A stretch of DNA of 64,000 nt from the NCBI RefSeq assembly GCF_037969725.1, contig NZ_CP150203.1, positions 1,814,001 to 1,878,000 of the forward strand. The letters are read 5' to 3'. Both the position numbers and the translations under genes were made by a program. The notes below the pieces were generated by a model. The model saw only the letters and a program-made list of their open reading frames with translations, searched no databases and was not told the origin of the DNA. The stretch is from Paenibacillus sp. FSL W8-0426. GTDB taxonomy: Bacteria; Bacillota; Bacilli; Paenibacillales; Paenibacillaceae. Each line of letters opens with the position of its first letter. Position 1 is the first letter of the stretch. Below are positions 8,918 through 16,693 of the stretch, in pieces.

Positions 8918-8963
8918 AAACAACAGGAGTCCGGCGAATTTGGCGGATGCCTGTTGTTTTTTT
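8918..8963 (+). terminator. Rho-independent terminator of the histidine kinase
   Basis: AAACAACAGG (8918-8927) pairs with CCTGTTGTTT (8950-8959), with a T7 tail. Confidence 0.85.
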
Positions 8964-9041
8964 ATTGGATGAAATGAGTTATCGTTATAAGGAATACGTT
9001 TACATAAATAGCGTTTTTGGAGAAAGGAAGGTAGGTGCGTC

Positions 9042-10010
9042 TTGGATATTCGGGAAATGGAACAGTTGAAAAATCATGTGTTGGAGCATGTCGGGCAAGT
9101 GATTGTAGGCAAAGATTTTACGGTGGAGCTGGTGTTGACGGCGATGGTTGCGTCAGGGCATGTGCTGCTTGAGGATGTGCCCGGCACGGGGAAAACGATG
9201 CTGGCCAAATCGATCGCTGCTTCGGTGGATTGCTCCTTTCAGCGCATTCAGTTTACGCCGGATTTGTTGCCATCCGATCTGACGGGCATTCACTTTTTCA
9301 ATCAAAAGCAAGGGGATTTCGAATTCCGGAAAGGCCCTTTGTTCGCGAATTTCGTCCTTGCCGATGAAATCAACCGAGCCACACCGCGTACCCAGTCCAG
9401 TCTGCTGGAATGCATGGAGGAGGGCCAAATCAGCATTGACGGCATAACCAAACGGCTTGAAAAGCCGTTTGTCGTAATCGCGACCCAAAATCCAGTCGAC
9501 AATCAAGGAACGTTCCCGTTGCCTGAGGCGCAGATGGACCGTTTCATGATGAAAATCCGTATGGGATATCCCAGTTTGGATGAAAGCATCGAGATTTTGA
9601 GACGTACCGTGGCGGGGAGATCTGCAGCTGCCTTAACCGCAATCGTCACGAGGGAGCGGTTACTGCAGGCTCAAGAAGCATATCGTTCCGTGCGAATCGA
9701 GGAAGATCTGCTGCGATACATTACCCATTTGGCGGAAGAGACCCGCAGCCATCCCGAACTGTCTCTCGGAGTCAGCCCCCGTGGAGCACAGGCGCTGCTA
9801 AAAGCTAGCCAGGCTTGGGCAGCGCTGCATGGCAGGGATTATGTGCTTCCTGATGATATCAAGCTGCTGGCCAAGCCCGTGCTGGCCCACAGATTGGTGC
9901 TGCGGAACAGAGTGCGCCAACAGGAAGGCATGGCGGAACGCATCGTTGACGATCTGCTTGGCCGAATCGACGTACCTACTGAAAATGCCGCTCTAGGCAG
10001 TGGGCGATAA
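9042..10010 (+). CDS. MoxR-family AAA+ ATPase
   Basis: Chaperone-like ATPase. The 322-residue protein shows Walker A (EDVPGTGKTMLAK), Walker B (FVLADEINRA), sensor 1 (VIATQNPVDNQGTFPLPEAQ) and the C-terminal lid domain (SPRGAQALLKASQAWA). Starts at TTG after GAAAGGAAGG. First gene of a three-gene operon with DUF58 and DUF4129 proteins, overlapping or touching end to end. In other bacteria such clusters act on von Willebrand-like DUF58 proteins and membrane partners at the envelope; the actual substrate here is unknown. Confidence 0.93.
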   Translation: MDIREMEQLKNHVLEHVGQVIVGKDFTVELVLTAMVASGHVLLEDVPGTGKTMLAKSIAASVDCSFQRIQFTPDLLPSDLTGIHFFNQKQGDFEFRKGPLFANFVLADEINRATPRTQSSLLECMEEGQISIDGITKRLEKPFVVIATQNPVDNQGTFPLPEAQMDRFMMKIRMGYPSLDESIEILRRTVAGRSAAALTAIVTRERLLQAQEAYRSVRIEEDLLRYITHLAEETRSHPELSLGVSPRGAQALLKASQAWAALHGRDYVLPDDIKLLAKPVLAHRLVLRNRVRQQEGMAERIVDDLLGRIDVPTENAALGSGR

Positions 10011-10011
10011 G

Positions 10012-11127
10012 ATGGCACTGCTATGGCTAATCGTTGTTGGAGGGGTTGTCATCGGACTGCATGGTCTGGTGTTTGGGCGCCCGGCTCTGCGAAGGATGAC
10101 ATATGCCAGGGAATTCAGCAAAAGGCGTTGTTATGCCGGGGAACAGGTTGAAATGATTGAAACGATCGCTAACGAGAAGCGTTTCTCGGTTCCTTGGCTC
10201 CGATTGGAGGCCATGATGCCAGGCTCGTTTATATTTCGAAGCGGCTCGGGTGTGGATATTAGCCAGGGAGACATCTATCAGAACCATAAAAGCATATTTA
10301 CGTTAAAACCATTTACCCGCATTACCCGGAGGCATCCTTTTACATGCGCCCGTCGCGGGATTTACACCATGAATACGGTCACGATGACGGGAGGAGACTT
10401 GTTTGGGTTATGGAGTTTCTCCAAACCGCTGCCCGTGGAACTCTCTATGGTGGTATATCCTGCTTTGGTCGCTGAAGAGGATATGCCGGCCATATATCAG
10501 ATCTGGCAAGGCGAGGTGGAGGTCTCGCGCTGGATCGTGGAGGACCCGTTCCTTATTTTGGGGGTGAGGCCATATGGCCCGACGGATCCGATGAATCGGA
10601 TTCATTGGAAGGCAAGCGCGCGAACCGGCGAGCTGCAAGTGTACAAACAGGGATGGTCGGCTGATCCGCAGTCATGGATTATCGTGAACGTTCAGGAATC
10701 GGCAGAAATGTGGAGCGTGGTGACCCGCCCGGACGTGATCGAACGCGCGCTAAGTTATGCGGCCACGGTTGCAGGAGATGCTGTCCGCAGGGGGCTTCCT
10801 GTCGGTTTCGCGCACAACGGCTATCGGGCCAAAGGGGGGCAGGATCCGCTGCGCATTGAACCGGACTATGGAACGCCGCACCTGGAACTGCTGCTGGAGG
10901 CCATGGCTGAGGTAGAGCTCAAATGCATGACCCCGATGGAACAGTTTCTGCGGACCGAAGCAGAATATGGTGAACTTGCCGAGCAGGCGTACAGCTATCT
11001 CCTGATCACATCCTATGTTTCCGAAGCGATGGAGCGGGAGATTGCACGTTTGCAGGAACAGGGACACAAGGTGACTATTCTTCCTGTCGTCGAGGTACAG
11101 ACTGACAGCAGGGCGGTGAGTGCGTGA
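10012..11127 (+). CDS. DUF58 domain protein
   Basis: Partner of the MoxR ATPase. About 371 residues: one or two N-terminal hydrophobic helices (ALLWLIVVGGVVIGLHGLVF), a beta-rich middle with charged loops, and the DUF58 signature GVRPYGPTDPMNRIHWKASARTGELQVYKQ (about residues 180-210, quoted only in key parts: YGPTDPMNRIHWKASA). A GTG at 10000 inside the moxR end is an alternative start giving four more residues; the ATG at 10012 lies just after the moxR stop. The 3' end overlaps the next gene by 4 bases. Confidence 0.88.
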   Translation: MALLWLIVVGGVVIGLHGLVFGRPALRRMTYAREFSKRRCYAGEQVEMIETIANEKRFSVPWLRLEAMMPGSFIFRSGSGVDISQGDIYQNHKSIFTLKPFTRITRRHPFTCARRGIYTMNTVTMTGGDLFGLWSFSKPLPVELSMVVYPALVAEEDMPAIYQIWQGEVEVSRWIVEDPFLILGVRPYGPTDPMNRIHWKASARTGELQVYKQGWSADPQSWIIVNVQESAEMWSVVTRPDVIERALSYAATVAGDAVRRGLPVGFAHNGYRAKGGQDPLRIEPDYGTPHLELLLEAMAEVELKCMTPMEQFLRTEAEYGELAEQAYSYLLITSYVSEAMEREIARLQEQGHKVTILPVVEVQTDSRAVSA

Positions 11128-12440
11128 CAAAGGTTGAATTTTTTTCCGACGATCGTTGGTTCTGGCGTTCATTGTGGGCAGTATGGCTGCAAGGCATTTA
11201 TATGTACCCGCTGCTTGTTGTCACCGGGCTATACTCAGGCACGCGTCTGCCTTTCATTCTCTTGATGGTTCATGGCGGGGCAGGACTGCTGGGCGTAATC
11301 GTAGGGAGAAGATATATGGGGACACGGAGAAAGGCATGGTTGCGCTTGGGCGCGTCATTCGTCATGGGCATGTTGGCCATGGTTGTTGCCTTGCCATTCT
11401 CATTACCCTTGTTGGATCTGGTTTCAGTGGCGGTATGGGGAACATTCGCCGCATATATGGGATTGACTCCCGAGCCTGAACTGAGATCCACGTTGAGCTG
11501 GAGGCTGCAAATGTTTGGCGTCGCTGGAGCAATTGTGGCAAGTGCCGTCTCCAGTCTGGAACCTTTCCGTGTTTTGCAGCCGTATAACAACACGCTCTAT
11601 GTATCGGGGGGGATCAGCTTTGTTGCCTGGTTGCTTGGCATTTATTTCGCCCAACTGGACCGGGCCATGCTGAACGACGGCAATCGGAGAATGGTGCTGA
11701 AGGAATTTGTCAGGGCCAATCATGTCCGTTTGCTTGTCCTGTTGGTCGTGATTGGCGCCATTGGAGCTTTTCCAAGCTTGGCCGCCTGGCTGGTTCCGCT
11801 GCGAGACCGTTTGCTGTCTTGGATCCGATCGCTATTGGGTTCGTCTTCTTCCTCTGAACCGCCTCCGCCTCCTTCCGTTGCCAATGAGCCGTTGATGTTT
11901 CCTGGTGAAGCCGAGGGTTCGCCGGGAGAGCCGTCCATGCTGTGGAATATTCTCGGTTGGGCAGTCTTGGGACTCGTCGCAGTGGTCATCGTCTGGCTGG
12001 TTGTGCGCTTGGGCAAAAGAGTGTTCATCAAATGGGTTGAGCGTTTTAAACGTTGGCTGGAACCTGCCGAATCCAAGAAAGAGCCGATTACCGCTTATAT
12101 GGATGTCAGCGAATCGCTGCAAGTGCCTGCGAAGAAACGAAAACCATGGTTTCGGAAAAAGGATTCGCTGCCGTCGGAAGATGCTGAACGTGTGCGTTAT
12201 TATTACGGGCGCTGGATCAGAAATGCCAAGCGGTTGGGTGTGCGCTTACCGGATTCCTCAACCCCTTTGGAGGCGGCTGAGGTCATCGGTCGTGAGCGGG
12301 GCACCCATAAACGGGAGGAAAGCAGGCTGACCGAGGTTTTGCCGCATGCTTATAATGAAGTGCGATATGGAAATAAAGTTCCGGACCATGAGGCGCTGAA
12401 GGAAATCGACCGGATCTGGAAGTCCGAAAGAGCAAAATAA
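11124..12440 (+). CDS. Multi-pass membrane protein with C-terminal DUF4129-like domain
   Basis: Third gene of the moxR operon, starting at GTG in a GTGA overlap. The 438-residue protein has about five N-terminal transmembrane helices (residues 15-225), a Ser/Pro-rich external linker (SSSSEPPPPPS), another hydrophobic helix (WAVLGLVAVVIVWLVVRL, about 277-294) and a cytosolic C-terminal domain with YYYGRWIRNAKRLGVRL and AYNEVRYG typical of DUF4129. The family usually has a transglutaminase core between the helices; here that space holds only the short linker, so no Cys-His-Asp protease-like triad is present. Function unknown. Confidence 0.8.
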   Translation: MTKVEFFSDDRWFWRSLWAVWLQGIYMYPLLVVTGLYSGTRLPFILLMVHGGAGLLGVIVGRRYMGTRRKAWLRLGASFVMGMLAMVVALPFSLPLLDLVSVAVWGTFAAYMGLTPEPELRSTLSWRLQMFGVAGAIVASAVSSLEPFRVLQPYNNTLYVSGGISFVAWLLGIYFAQLDRAMLNDGNRRMVLKEFVRANHVRLLVLLVVIGAIGAFPSLAAWLVPLRDRLLSWIRSLLGSSSSSEPPPPPSVANEPLMFPGEAEGSPGEPSMLWNILGWAVLGLVAVVIVWLVVRLGKRVFIKWVERFKRWLEPAESKKEPITAYMDVSESLQVPAKKRKPWFRKKDSLPSEDAERVRYYYGRWIRNAKRLGVRLPDSSTPLEAAEVIGRERGTHKREESRLTEVLPHAYNEVRYGNKVPDHEALKEIDRIWKSERAK

Positions 12441-12521
12441 ACCCGTAATCCCTTTACTTTTCTTGTGTCGTTCAAGTATCATGAGAGGAATACACAAGAT
12501 GGTGAGAAAAGGAGCAAATAA

Positions 12522-13478
12522 ATGAAGACAAATCATAGCAAAATTGTGGATTGTACGATCCGTGACGGCGGATTGGTCAATAACTGGGACTTTAGCGTGG
12601 ATTTCGTTCAGCGGTTGTATGCCGGATTGAACGAAGCCGGCGTTGATTATATGGAAATTGGCTACAAAAATTCTCCCAAACTGCTCAAAGGCGCAGAAAA
12701 CGCGGGTCCATGGCGTTTCCTGAACGATGATTTCCTGCGCAAAGTCATCCCGAACAAAGGCAACACAAAGCTGTCTGCTCTGGTTGATGTCGGCCGCGTG
12801 GACGAGAGCGACATTTTGCCCCGCAGCGAAAGCATGCTGGATTTGATTCGCGTGGCATGCTACAGCAAAGATGTGGACAAGGCGCTTGATCTGGTACAAA
12901 CGTTCCATGATCGCGGATATGAGACAACGCTGAACATCATGGCATTGTCCAACGTGATGGAAAATGAATTGTTGGAATCGTTTGAACTGATCAAAGAAAG
13001 CTCGGTGGATGTAGTCTACATCGTGGATTCCTACGGCAGCTTGGATCACAATGACATGAAATACCTGGTGGAGAAATTCAAAACGCATCTGCCGAACAAA
13101 CGTCTGGGCGTGCATACGCACAACAACATGCAGCTTGCCTTCTCCAACACGCTGGTGGCTGCCGAGCTCGGCGTAGAACTGCTCGACGCCTCCGTCTACG
13201 GCATGGGGCGTGCAGCGGGCAACTGCCCGACCGAATTGCTCGTTGCGCATCTGAAAGGGACCAAGTACAACTTGCGTCCGGTGCTTGGCGTACTGGAGGA
13301 ATTGATGGTTCCGCTCCGTGAAAAAGAAGAGTGGGGTTACATCTTGCCTTATATGATCACTGGAACGTTGGATGAGCACCCTCGTTCGGCCATGGCGCTT
13401 CGTTCGTCCGAGAACAAGGATAAGGTTGTCGATTTCTATGACAAGCTTACAACGCCAGAAGTGAATTTTGACAAATAA
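12522..13478 (+). CDS. DRE-TIM metallolyase-family aldolase
   Basis: HMGL-like TIM-barrel aldolase of 318 residues; reaction unknown. The N-terminal metal-binding motif is VDCTIRDGGLVNNW (DxxxRDGG in place of DRDG). The second metal site is LGVHTHNNMQLAF (HxH). GMGRAAGNCPTELL follows, the usual G-G-A-GN-E segment of 4-hydroxy-2-oxovalerate aldolase relatives. It lacks the C-terminal regulatory LeuA dimer domain, so it is not isopropylmalate synthase. The ATG follows AAAAGGAGC. Monocistronic between the moxR operon and a strong terminator, with no catabolic partners nearby. Confidence 0.82.
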   Translation: MKTNHSKIVDCTIRDGGLVNNWDFSVDFVQRLYAGLNEAGVDYMEIGYKNSPKLLKGAENAGPWRFLNDDFLRKVIPNKGNTKLSALVDVGRVDESDILPRSESMLDLIRVACYSKDVDKALDLVQTFHDRGYETTLNIMALSNVMENELLESFELIKESSVDVVYIVDSYGSLDHNDMKYLVEKFKTHLPNKRLGVHTHNNMQLAFSNTLVAAELGVELLDASVYGMGRAAGNCPTELLVAHLKGTKYNLRPVLGVLEELMVPLREKEEWGYILPYMITGTLDEHPRSAMALRSSENKDKVVDFYDKLTTPEVNFDK

Positions 13479-13508
13479 AATAGGTCCATTTGCTGTTGTA
13501 GAATTTGA

Positions 13509-13543
13509 AAACACGAACTTCCTCAGGGGGTTCGTGTTTTTTT
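13509..13543 (+). terminator. Rho-independent terminator of the aldolase gene
   Basis: AAACACGAAC (13509-13518) pairs with GTTCGTGTTT (13530-13539), with a T tail. Confidence 0.88.
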
Positions 13544-13609
13544 AGTTCTTATTTCCTTGGTTTTTAATATTTATATGAATAATTGTTCCTATAGGCTCAT
13601 TTTTTTTAG

Positions 13610-13638
13610 TTCACGTCCGCAAAATAAAATGTTATTAT
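13610..13638 (+). promoter_or_regulatory. Probable promoter of the GGDEF-EAL gene
   Basis: TTCACG (13610-13615) and TATTAT (13633-13638), 17-base spacer. The remaining 170 bases before the start codon show no recognisable riboswitch. Confidence 0.4.
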
Positions 13639-13812
13639 GTACCAGATAGCATGTTAAACATGGGAATTGAACGTTAGCAGAAGAGAAATTGTCGAATGAT
13701 GTAGAAAATTACGGTCATTCTTTCCGCGATGATCTCACTAACGGAGATTCCGACGAATGTTAGGGTTCAGCTTATTTCAGGATAGGTAATCCAGGGAAGG
13801 ACAAAACAAGGC

Positions 13813-15930
13813 ATGAAGGCTAATCTACAGGATCAGAGAATGGTAGGCTGGGTCGCCATTGGCGGTCTGATATGTTTCATCGCAGCTCAATGGTTTCGTT
13901 CCTCCGAAAGCTCTGATCTGATCGTATCGGCATATCCGGTTCTTATGTTATTGGGAGGGTTTGCAGCAGCTGCGGCGTGTATCGGCATATATAATCAGAG
14001 CTGGCTGTTCCAGACCCAGAAGCTGACCTTACGCCGAATTTCGTTAACGACATTGTTTTTGCTGATCGGACTGTTTGAACTTGTTCACATTGTGTCGTTT
14101 GCAGAGGGAATTCCGAACGGAGCGATGCTGGAATCGGAATTTTCGCTCAGAATGATGACATGGGGATCGCTGTTATGCGCATTGGGTTTGTTACTGATTT
14201 ATGCGATGGGAGACAAGGAAGTTGCGTCTCCGCGCAAAATTTTGCTTTTTGGCGGAACGTTGGTGACTTTTGTCGCCTTGTATACGTTGGGCATTCAGGA
14301 GTGGAACGGGTTCCCTAAGCTGATGCAAGGCAGCGTCCTTAGCCCAACGTTTATGCAAATCCATTTTGCGATTGGATTGCTGTACGGCGTTGCGGCCATT
14401 ATTTTGTTCGTTAAATGGAAACAAAATCAAGAAGCTGAACTAGCCTCCCTTTTGTGCGGGGTCATGTTTTTTTTCTATGCGGAATGTTATTACGTTGCTG
14501 CAGTACGTTTTGATGATCTGAACTTGTGGTTTGGTCTGGTCAGCAATTGCCTCGGTTACTTTCTGATTCAAAAAGGACTTTATGTGTCCGTTGTGGATAC
14601 GCCATTTCTCAAACAGCAGGTCGCCGAAGCCAAGATGAATTATATCGCTCATCATGACGATGTAACCGGGCTGCCGAACAGGCGTCGCCTGACGCAGCGT
14701 TTGAGAAGCATGATGGACGAAGCGGTGGAGAAAGAGCAGCTTGTCGGGGTTTTGGTATTGAATATTAATCGTTTCAAAAACATTAACGATTCGCTTGGGC
14801 AGAAGGCGGCCAATGACGTTTTGCGCCAAGTAGGGCAATTGCTGAAAAACTCGGCTCTTCCCGACGAAGAAGTATTCGGGTTGGGGCGGGATGAGTTTGT
14901 CGTGACCATAACCGGATTTCCGGAAGCCGAAACGGCATTAAGGCGGGCGAGAACGGTCATGCAATTGTTCGAGAAACCTGTTCAAGTGGACGGAAACGAA
15001 TACCATTTGACGCTTGGCGCAGGACTCGCCCTGTACCCTCATGACGGCGATTCGCCCGAAGAGATCATTCAAAATGCGGATACCGCGCTTCATTATGCGA
15101 AGGAGCAGGGCATAGAGCTGAACCGCTATGCCCATTCGATGCAGATGAAAGCGCTGGAACGGATGCAGCTCGAGAATGACCTGCGCAAGGCGCTTGATCG
15201 GGGGCAATTTTATCTGGTGTATCAACCTCAGGTTAATTTGGCGAGCGGCCTGATCGTAGGCATGGAGGCATTGGTACGATGGCAGCATCCGGAGAGAGGC
15301 TCGGTATCGCCAGCGGATTTTATTCCATTGGCCGAAGAGAGCGGGTTGATCGTTCCCCTTGGAGAATGGGTGCTCAGGGAGGCGTGCAAACAGAACAAGC
15401 TCTGGCAGGAGGCCGGTTATCGCAAGTTATGCGTATCGGTGAATTTGTCCATGAGGCAATTCAGGCACTCACATCTGTTGGACAATATCCGCAGCATTTT
15501 GGAGGAAACGGGACTTGATCCGGCATGGCTGGAATTGGAGATCACGGAAAGCATGACGTTTGATAAAGACCGTGCTTTTGAACAACTGCGCAATATTAAA
15601 GAGATCGGTGTTCACATCAGCATCGATGACTTCGGAACGGGCTATAGCTCCTTGCACTATCTAAAGGATCTGCCAATTGACCGGCTCAAAATCGACCGTT
15701 CTTTCGTCAACGAGGTGATGGTGGATCGCAACAATGCGGCAATTGTTTCGACCATTACTTCCATGGCCCATCACCTGCAGTTGAAAGTGACGGCGGAGGG
15801 CGTGGAAAATGAGGAGCAGCTGTCCTTTTTGCGTGACCAGCATTGCCATGAAGCACAGGGTTATTTTTTCAGCAAGCCGATCGAGGCTGCCGATTTCGAA
15901 CATTTGTTTTTGCGCGATGCGGCAGGATAA
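13813..15930 (+). CDS. Membrane-bound GGDEF-EAL protein, probable c-di-GMP phosphodiesterase
   Basis: 705 residues. About seven N-terminal transmembrane helices (residues 10-255) form a sensor resembling MASE-type domains. The GGDEF domain (about 275-440) has the degenerate active-site motif GLGRDEF instead of GGDEF, so cyclase activity is doubtful. The EAL domain (about 450-700) keeps GMEALVRWQHP, ELEITES, DDFGTGYSSL, LKIDRSFV and TAEGVEN, all expected catalytic positions. The likely net activity is hydrolysis of c-di-GMP, with the GGDEF part perhaps binding GTP as an allosteric site (inference). The ATG follows GGGAAGGAC. Followed by a terminator. Confidence 0.92.
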   Translation: MKANLQDQRMVGWVAIGGLICFIAAQWFRSSESSDLIVSAYPVLMLLGGFAAAAACIGIYNQSWLFQTQKLTLRRISLTTLFLLIGLFELVHIVSFAEGIPNGAMLESEFSLRMMTWGSLLCALGLLLIYAMGDKEVASPRKILLFGGTLVTFVALYTLGIQEWNGFPKLMQGSVLSPTFMQIHFAIGLLYGVAAIILFVKWKQNQEAELASLLCGVMFFFYAECYYVAAVRFDDLNLWFGLVSNCLGYFLIQKGLYVSVVDTPFLKQQVAEAKMNYIAHHDDVTGLPNRRRLTQRLRSMMDEAVEKEQLVGVLVLNINRFKNINDSLGQKAANDVLRQVGQLLKNSALPDEEVFGLGRDEFVVTITGFPEAETALRRARTVMQLFEKPVQVDGNEYHLTLGAGLALYPHDGDSPEEIIQNADTALHYAKEQGIELNRYAHSMQMKALERMQLENDLRKALDRGQFYLVYQPQVNLASGLIVGMEALVRWQHPERGSVSPADFIPLAEESGLIVPLGEWVLREACKQNKLWQEAGYRKLCVSVNLSMRQFRHSHLLDNIRSILEETGLDPAWLELEITESMTFDKDRAFEQLRNIKEIGVHISIDDFGTGYSSLHYLKDLPIDRLKIDRSFVNEVMVDRNNAAIVSTITSMAHHLQLKVTAEGVENEEQLSFLRDQHCHEAQGYFFSKPIEAADFEHLFLRDAAG

Positions 15931-15932
15931 GC

Positions 15933-15968
15933 ATGGGGCAGCGGCGTGATGACGCTTCTGCCCATTTT
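15933..15968 (+). terminator. Terminator of the GGDEF-EAL gene
   Basis: GGGCAG (15936-15941) pairs with CTGCCC (15958-15963), with an inner GCGT-gatg-ACGC helix, followed by ATTTT. Confidence 0.6.
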
Positions 15969-16001
15969 GGCATGATCGACCATTCATCGAGCTAAAAACC
16001 G

Positions 16002-16030
16002 TTGCACGGGAAAGGTGGACATGATATATT
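16002..16030 (+). promoter_or_regulatory. tRNA operon promoter
   Basis: TTGCAC (16002-16007) and TATATT (16025-16030), 17-base spacer, 33 bases before tRNA-Pro. Confidence 0.65.
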
Positions 16031-16062
16031 GAATTATGTAAAAACGATGTTAAGCGCGTTGT

Positions 16063-16136
16063 CGGGACGTAGCTCAGCTTGGTAGAGCACCTGGTTTGGG
16101 ACCAGGGGGTCGCATGTTCAAATCGTGTCGTCCCGA
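16063..16136 (+). tRNA. tRNA-Pro (anticodon TGG)
   Basis: The acceptor arms CGGGACG and CGTCCCG pair fully. The anticodon stem CCTGG/CCAGG holds the loop TTTGGGA with anticodon TGG. T loop GTTCAAATC is standard. 74 bases without an encoded CCA. Cotranscribed with the tRNA-Gly 10 bases downstream. Confidence 0.97.
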
Positions 16137-16146
16137 TCTTTTTCAT

Positions 16147-16217
16147 GCGGGTGTAGTTCAATGGTAGAACTCCAGCCTTCCAAGCTGGTAGCGTGGGTTC
16201 GATTCCCATCACCCGCT
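16147..16217 (+). tRNA. tRNA-Gly (anticodon TCC)
   Basis: Acceptor arms GCGGGTG and CACCCGC; anticodon stem CCAGC/GCTGG with loop CTTCCAA, anticodon TCC; T loop GGTTCGATTCC. 71 bases without an encoded CCA. A strong terminator follows 22 bases later. Confidence 0.97.
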
Positions 16218-16239
16218 TTATGATGAGGCAGCACTCCAG

Positions 16240-16263
16240 CCCTTGCGACAGCAAGGGTTTTTT
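16240..16263 (+). terminator. Terminator of the tRNA operon
   Basis: CCCTTGC-gaca-GCAAGGG followed by T6. Confidence 0.92.
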
Positions 16264-16318
16264 CGTGGTTTCACGAGATGGAGGGGGAGGGGCTTAAGAA
16301 GCTTCGCGGGAATGGGCT

Positions 16319-16346
16319 TTGCTTTTGGAGGAGTTTCTGATACAAT
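16319..16346 (+). promoter_or_regulatory. Promoter of the ABC-F leader
   Basis: TTGCTT (16319-16324) and TACAAT (16341-16346), 16-base spacer, leaving a leader of about 340 bases before the ABC-F start codon. Confidence 0.55.
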
Positions 16347-16407
16347 GGCGGAGTAACGATACTACGCATGAATGAGAGGTAACCATACGTCCCATGAAGT
16401 AAGACAC

Positions 16408-16473
16408 ATGAAATCGAACCTTATGAACTGCACAGTGTTATTGACGCAGTCAGTCGCAGCGGCTGAGCAATGA
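16408..16473 (+). CDS. Possible 21-residue leader peptide (uORF) of the ABC-F gene
   Basis: ATG at 16408 opens a 21-codon frame (MKSNLMNCTVLLTQS then VAAAEQ, stop at 16471) in the leader. The ribosome site is weak (GAAGTAAG). Its distal codons overlap GCAGCGGC (16456-16463), which can pair with GCCGGCTGC (16634-16642) in the downstream terminator's left arm with one bulged base. That is the geometry needed for ribosome-controlled attenuation. Translation is not shown by sequence alone. Confidence 0.35.
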   Translation: MKSNLMNCTVLLTQSVAAAEQ

Positions 16474-16630
16474 GGGATTCGTGTGTCCAATTCGGCATTT
16501 GGGATCAGATATGGGAGTACAGTGTGCATATGCATGTTTGTACGCAGCACCCTGTTTTTAGGGTTGCTCTGTTCATGTCTTGGCGTATCCATATGTCCGT
16601 TTGAGATTTCATGTATTTTCGAATTGCCAG

Positions 16631-16658
16631 ACCGCCGGCTGCTGCCGGTGGTTTTTTT
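16631..16658 (+). terminator. Attenuator-type terminator in the ABC-F leader
   Basis: ACCGCCGGC (16631-16639) pairs with GCCGGTGGT (16644-16652), one G-U pair, followed by a T7 run, 35 bases before the ABC-F start. Placed after the gene's own promoter, it should stop transcription unless disrupted. Leaders of antibiotic-resistance ABC-F genes in Firmicutes often work this way. Confidence 0.7.
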
Positions 16659-16693
16659 GCTTTTTAATTCGAATTCAGGAAGGATGAGAGCTC

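Noticed and set aside
9042..12440. Methanol oxidation or gas-vesicle type MoxR system
   Set aside because: Only the generic MoxR-DUF58-DUF4129 trio is present, with no dehydrogenase, von Willebrand CoxE or metal-insertion partners.
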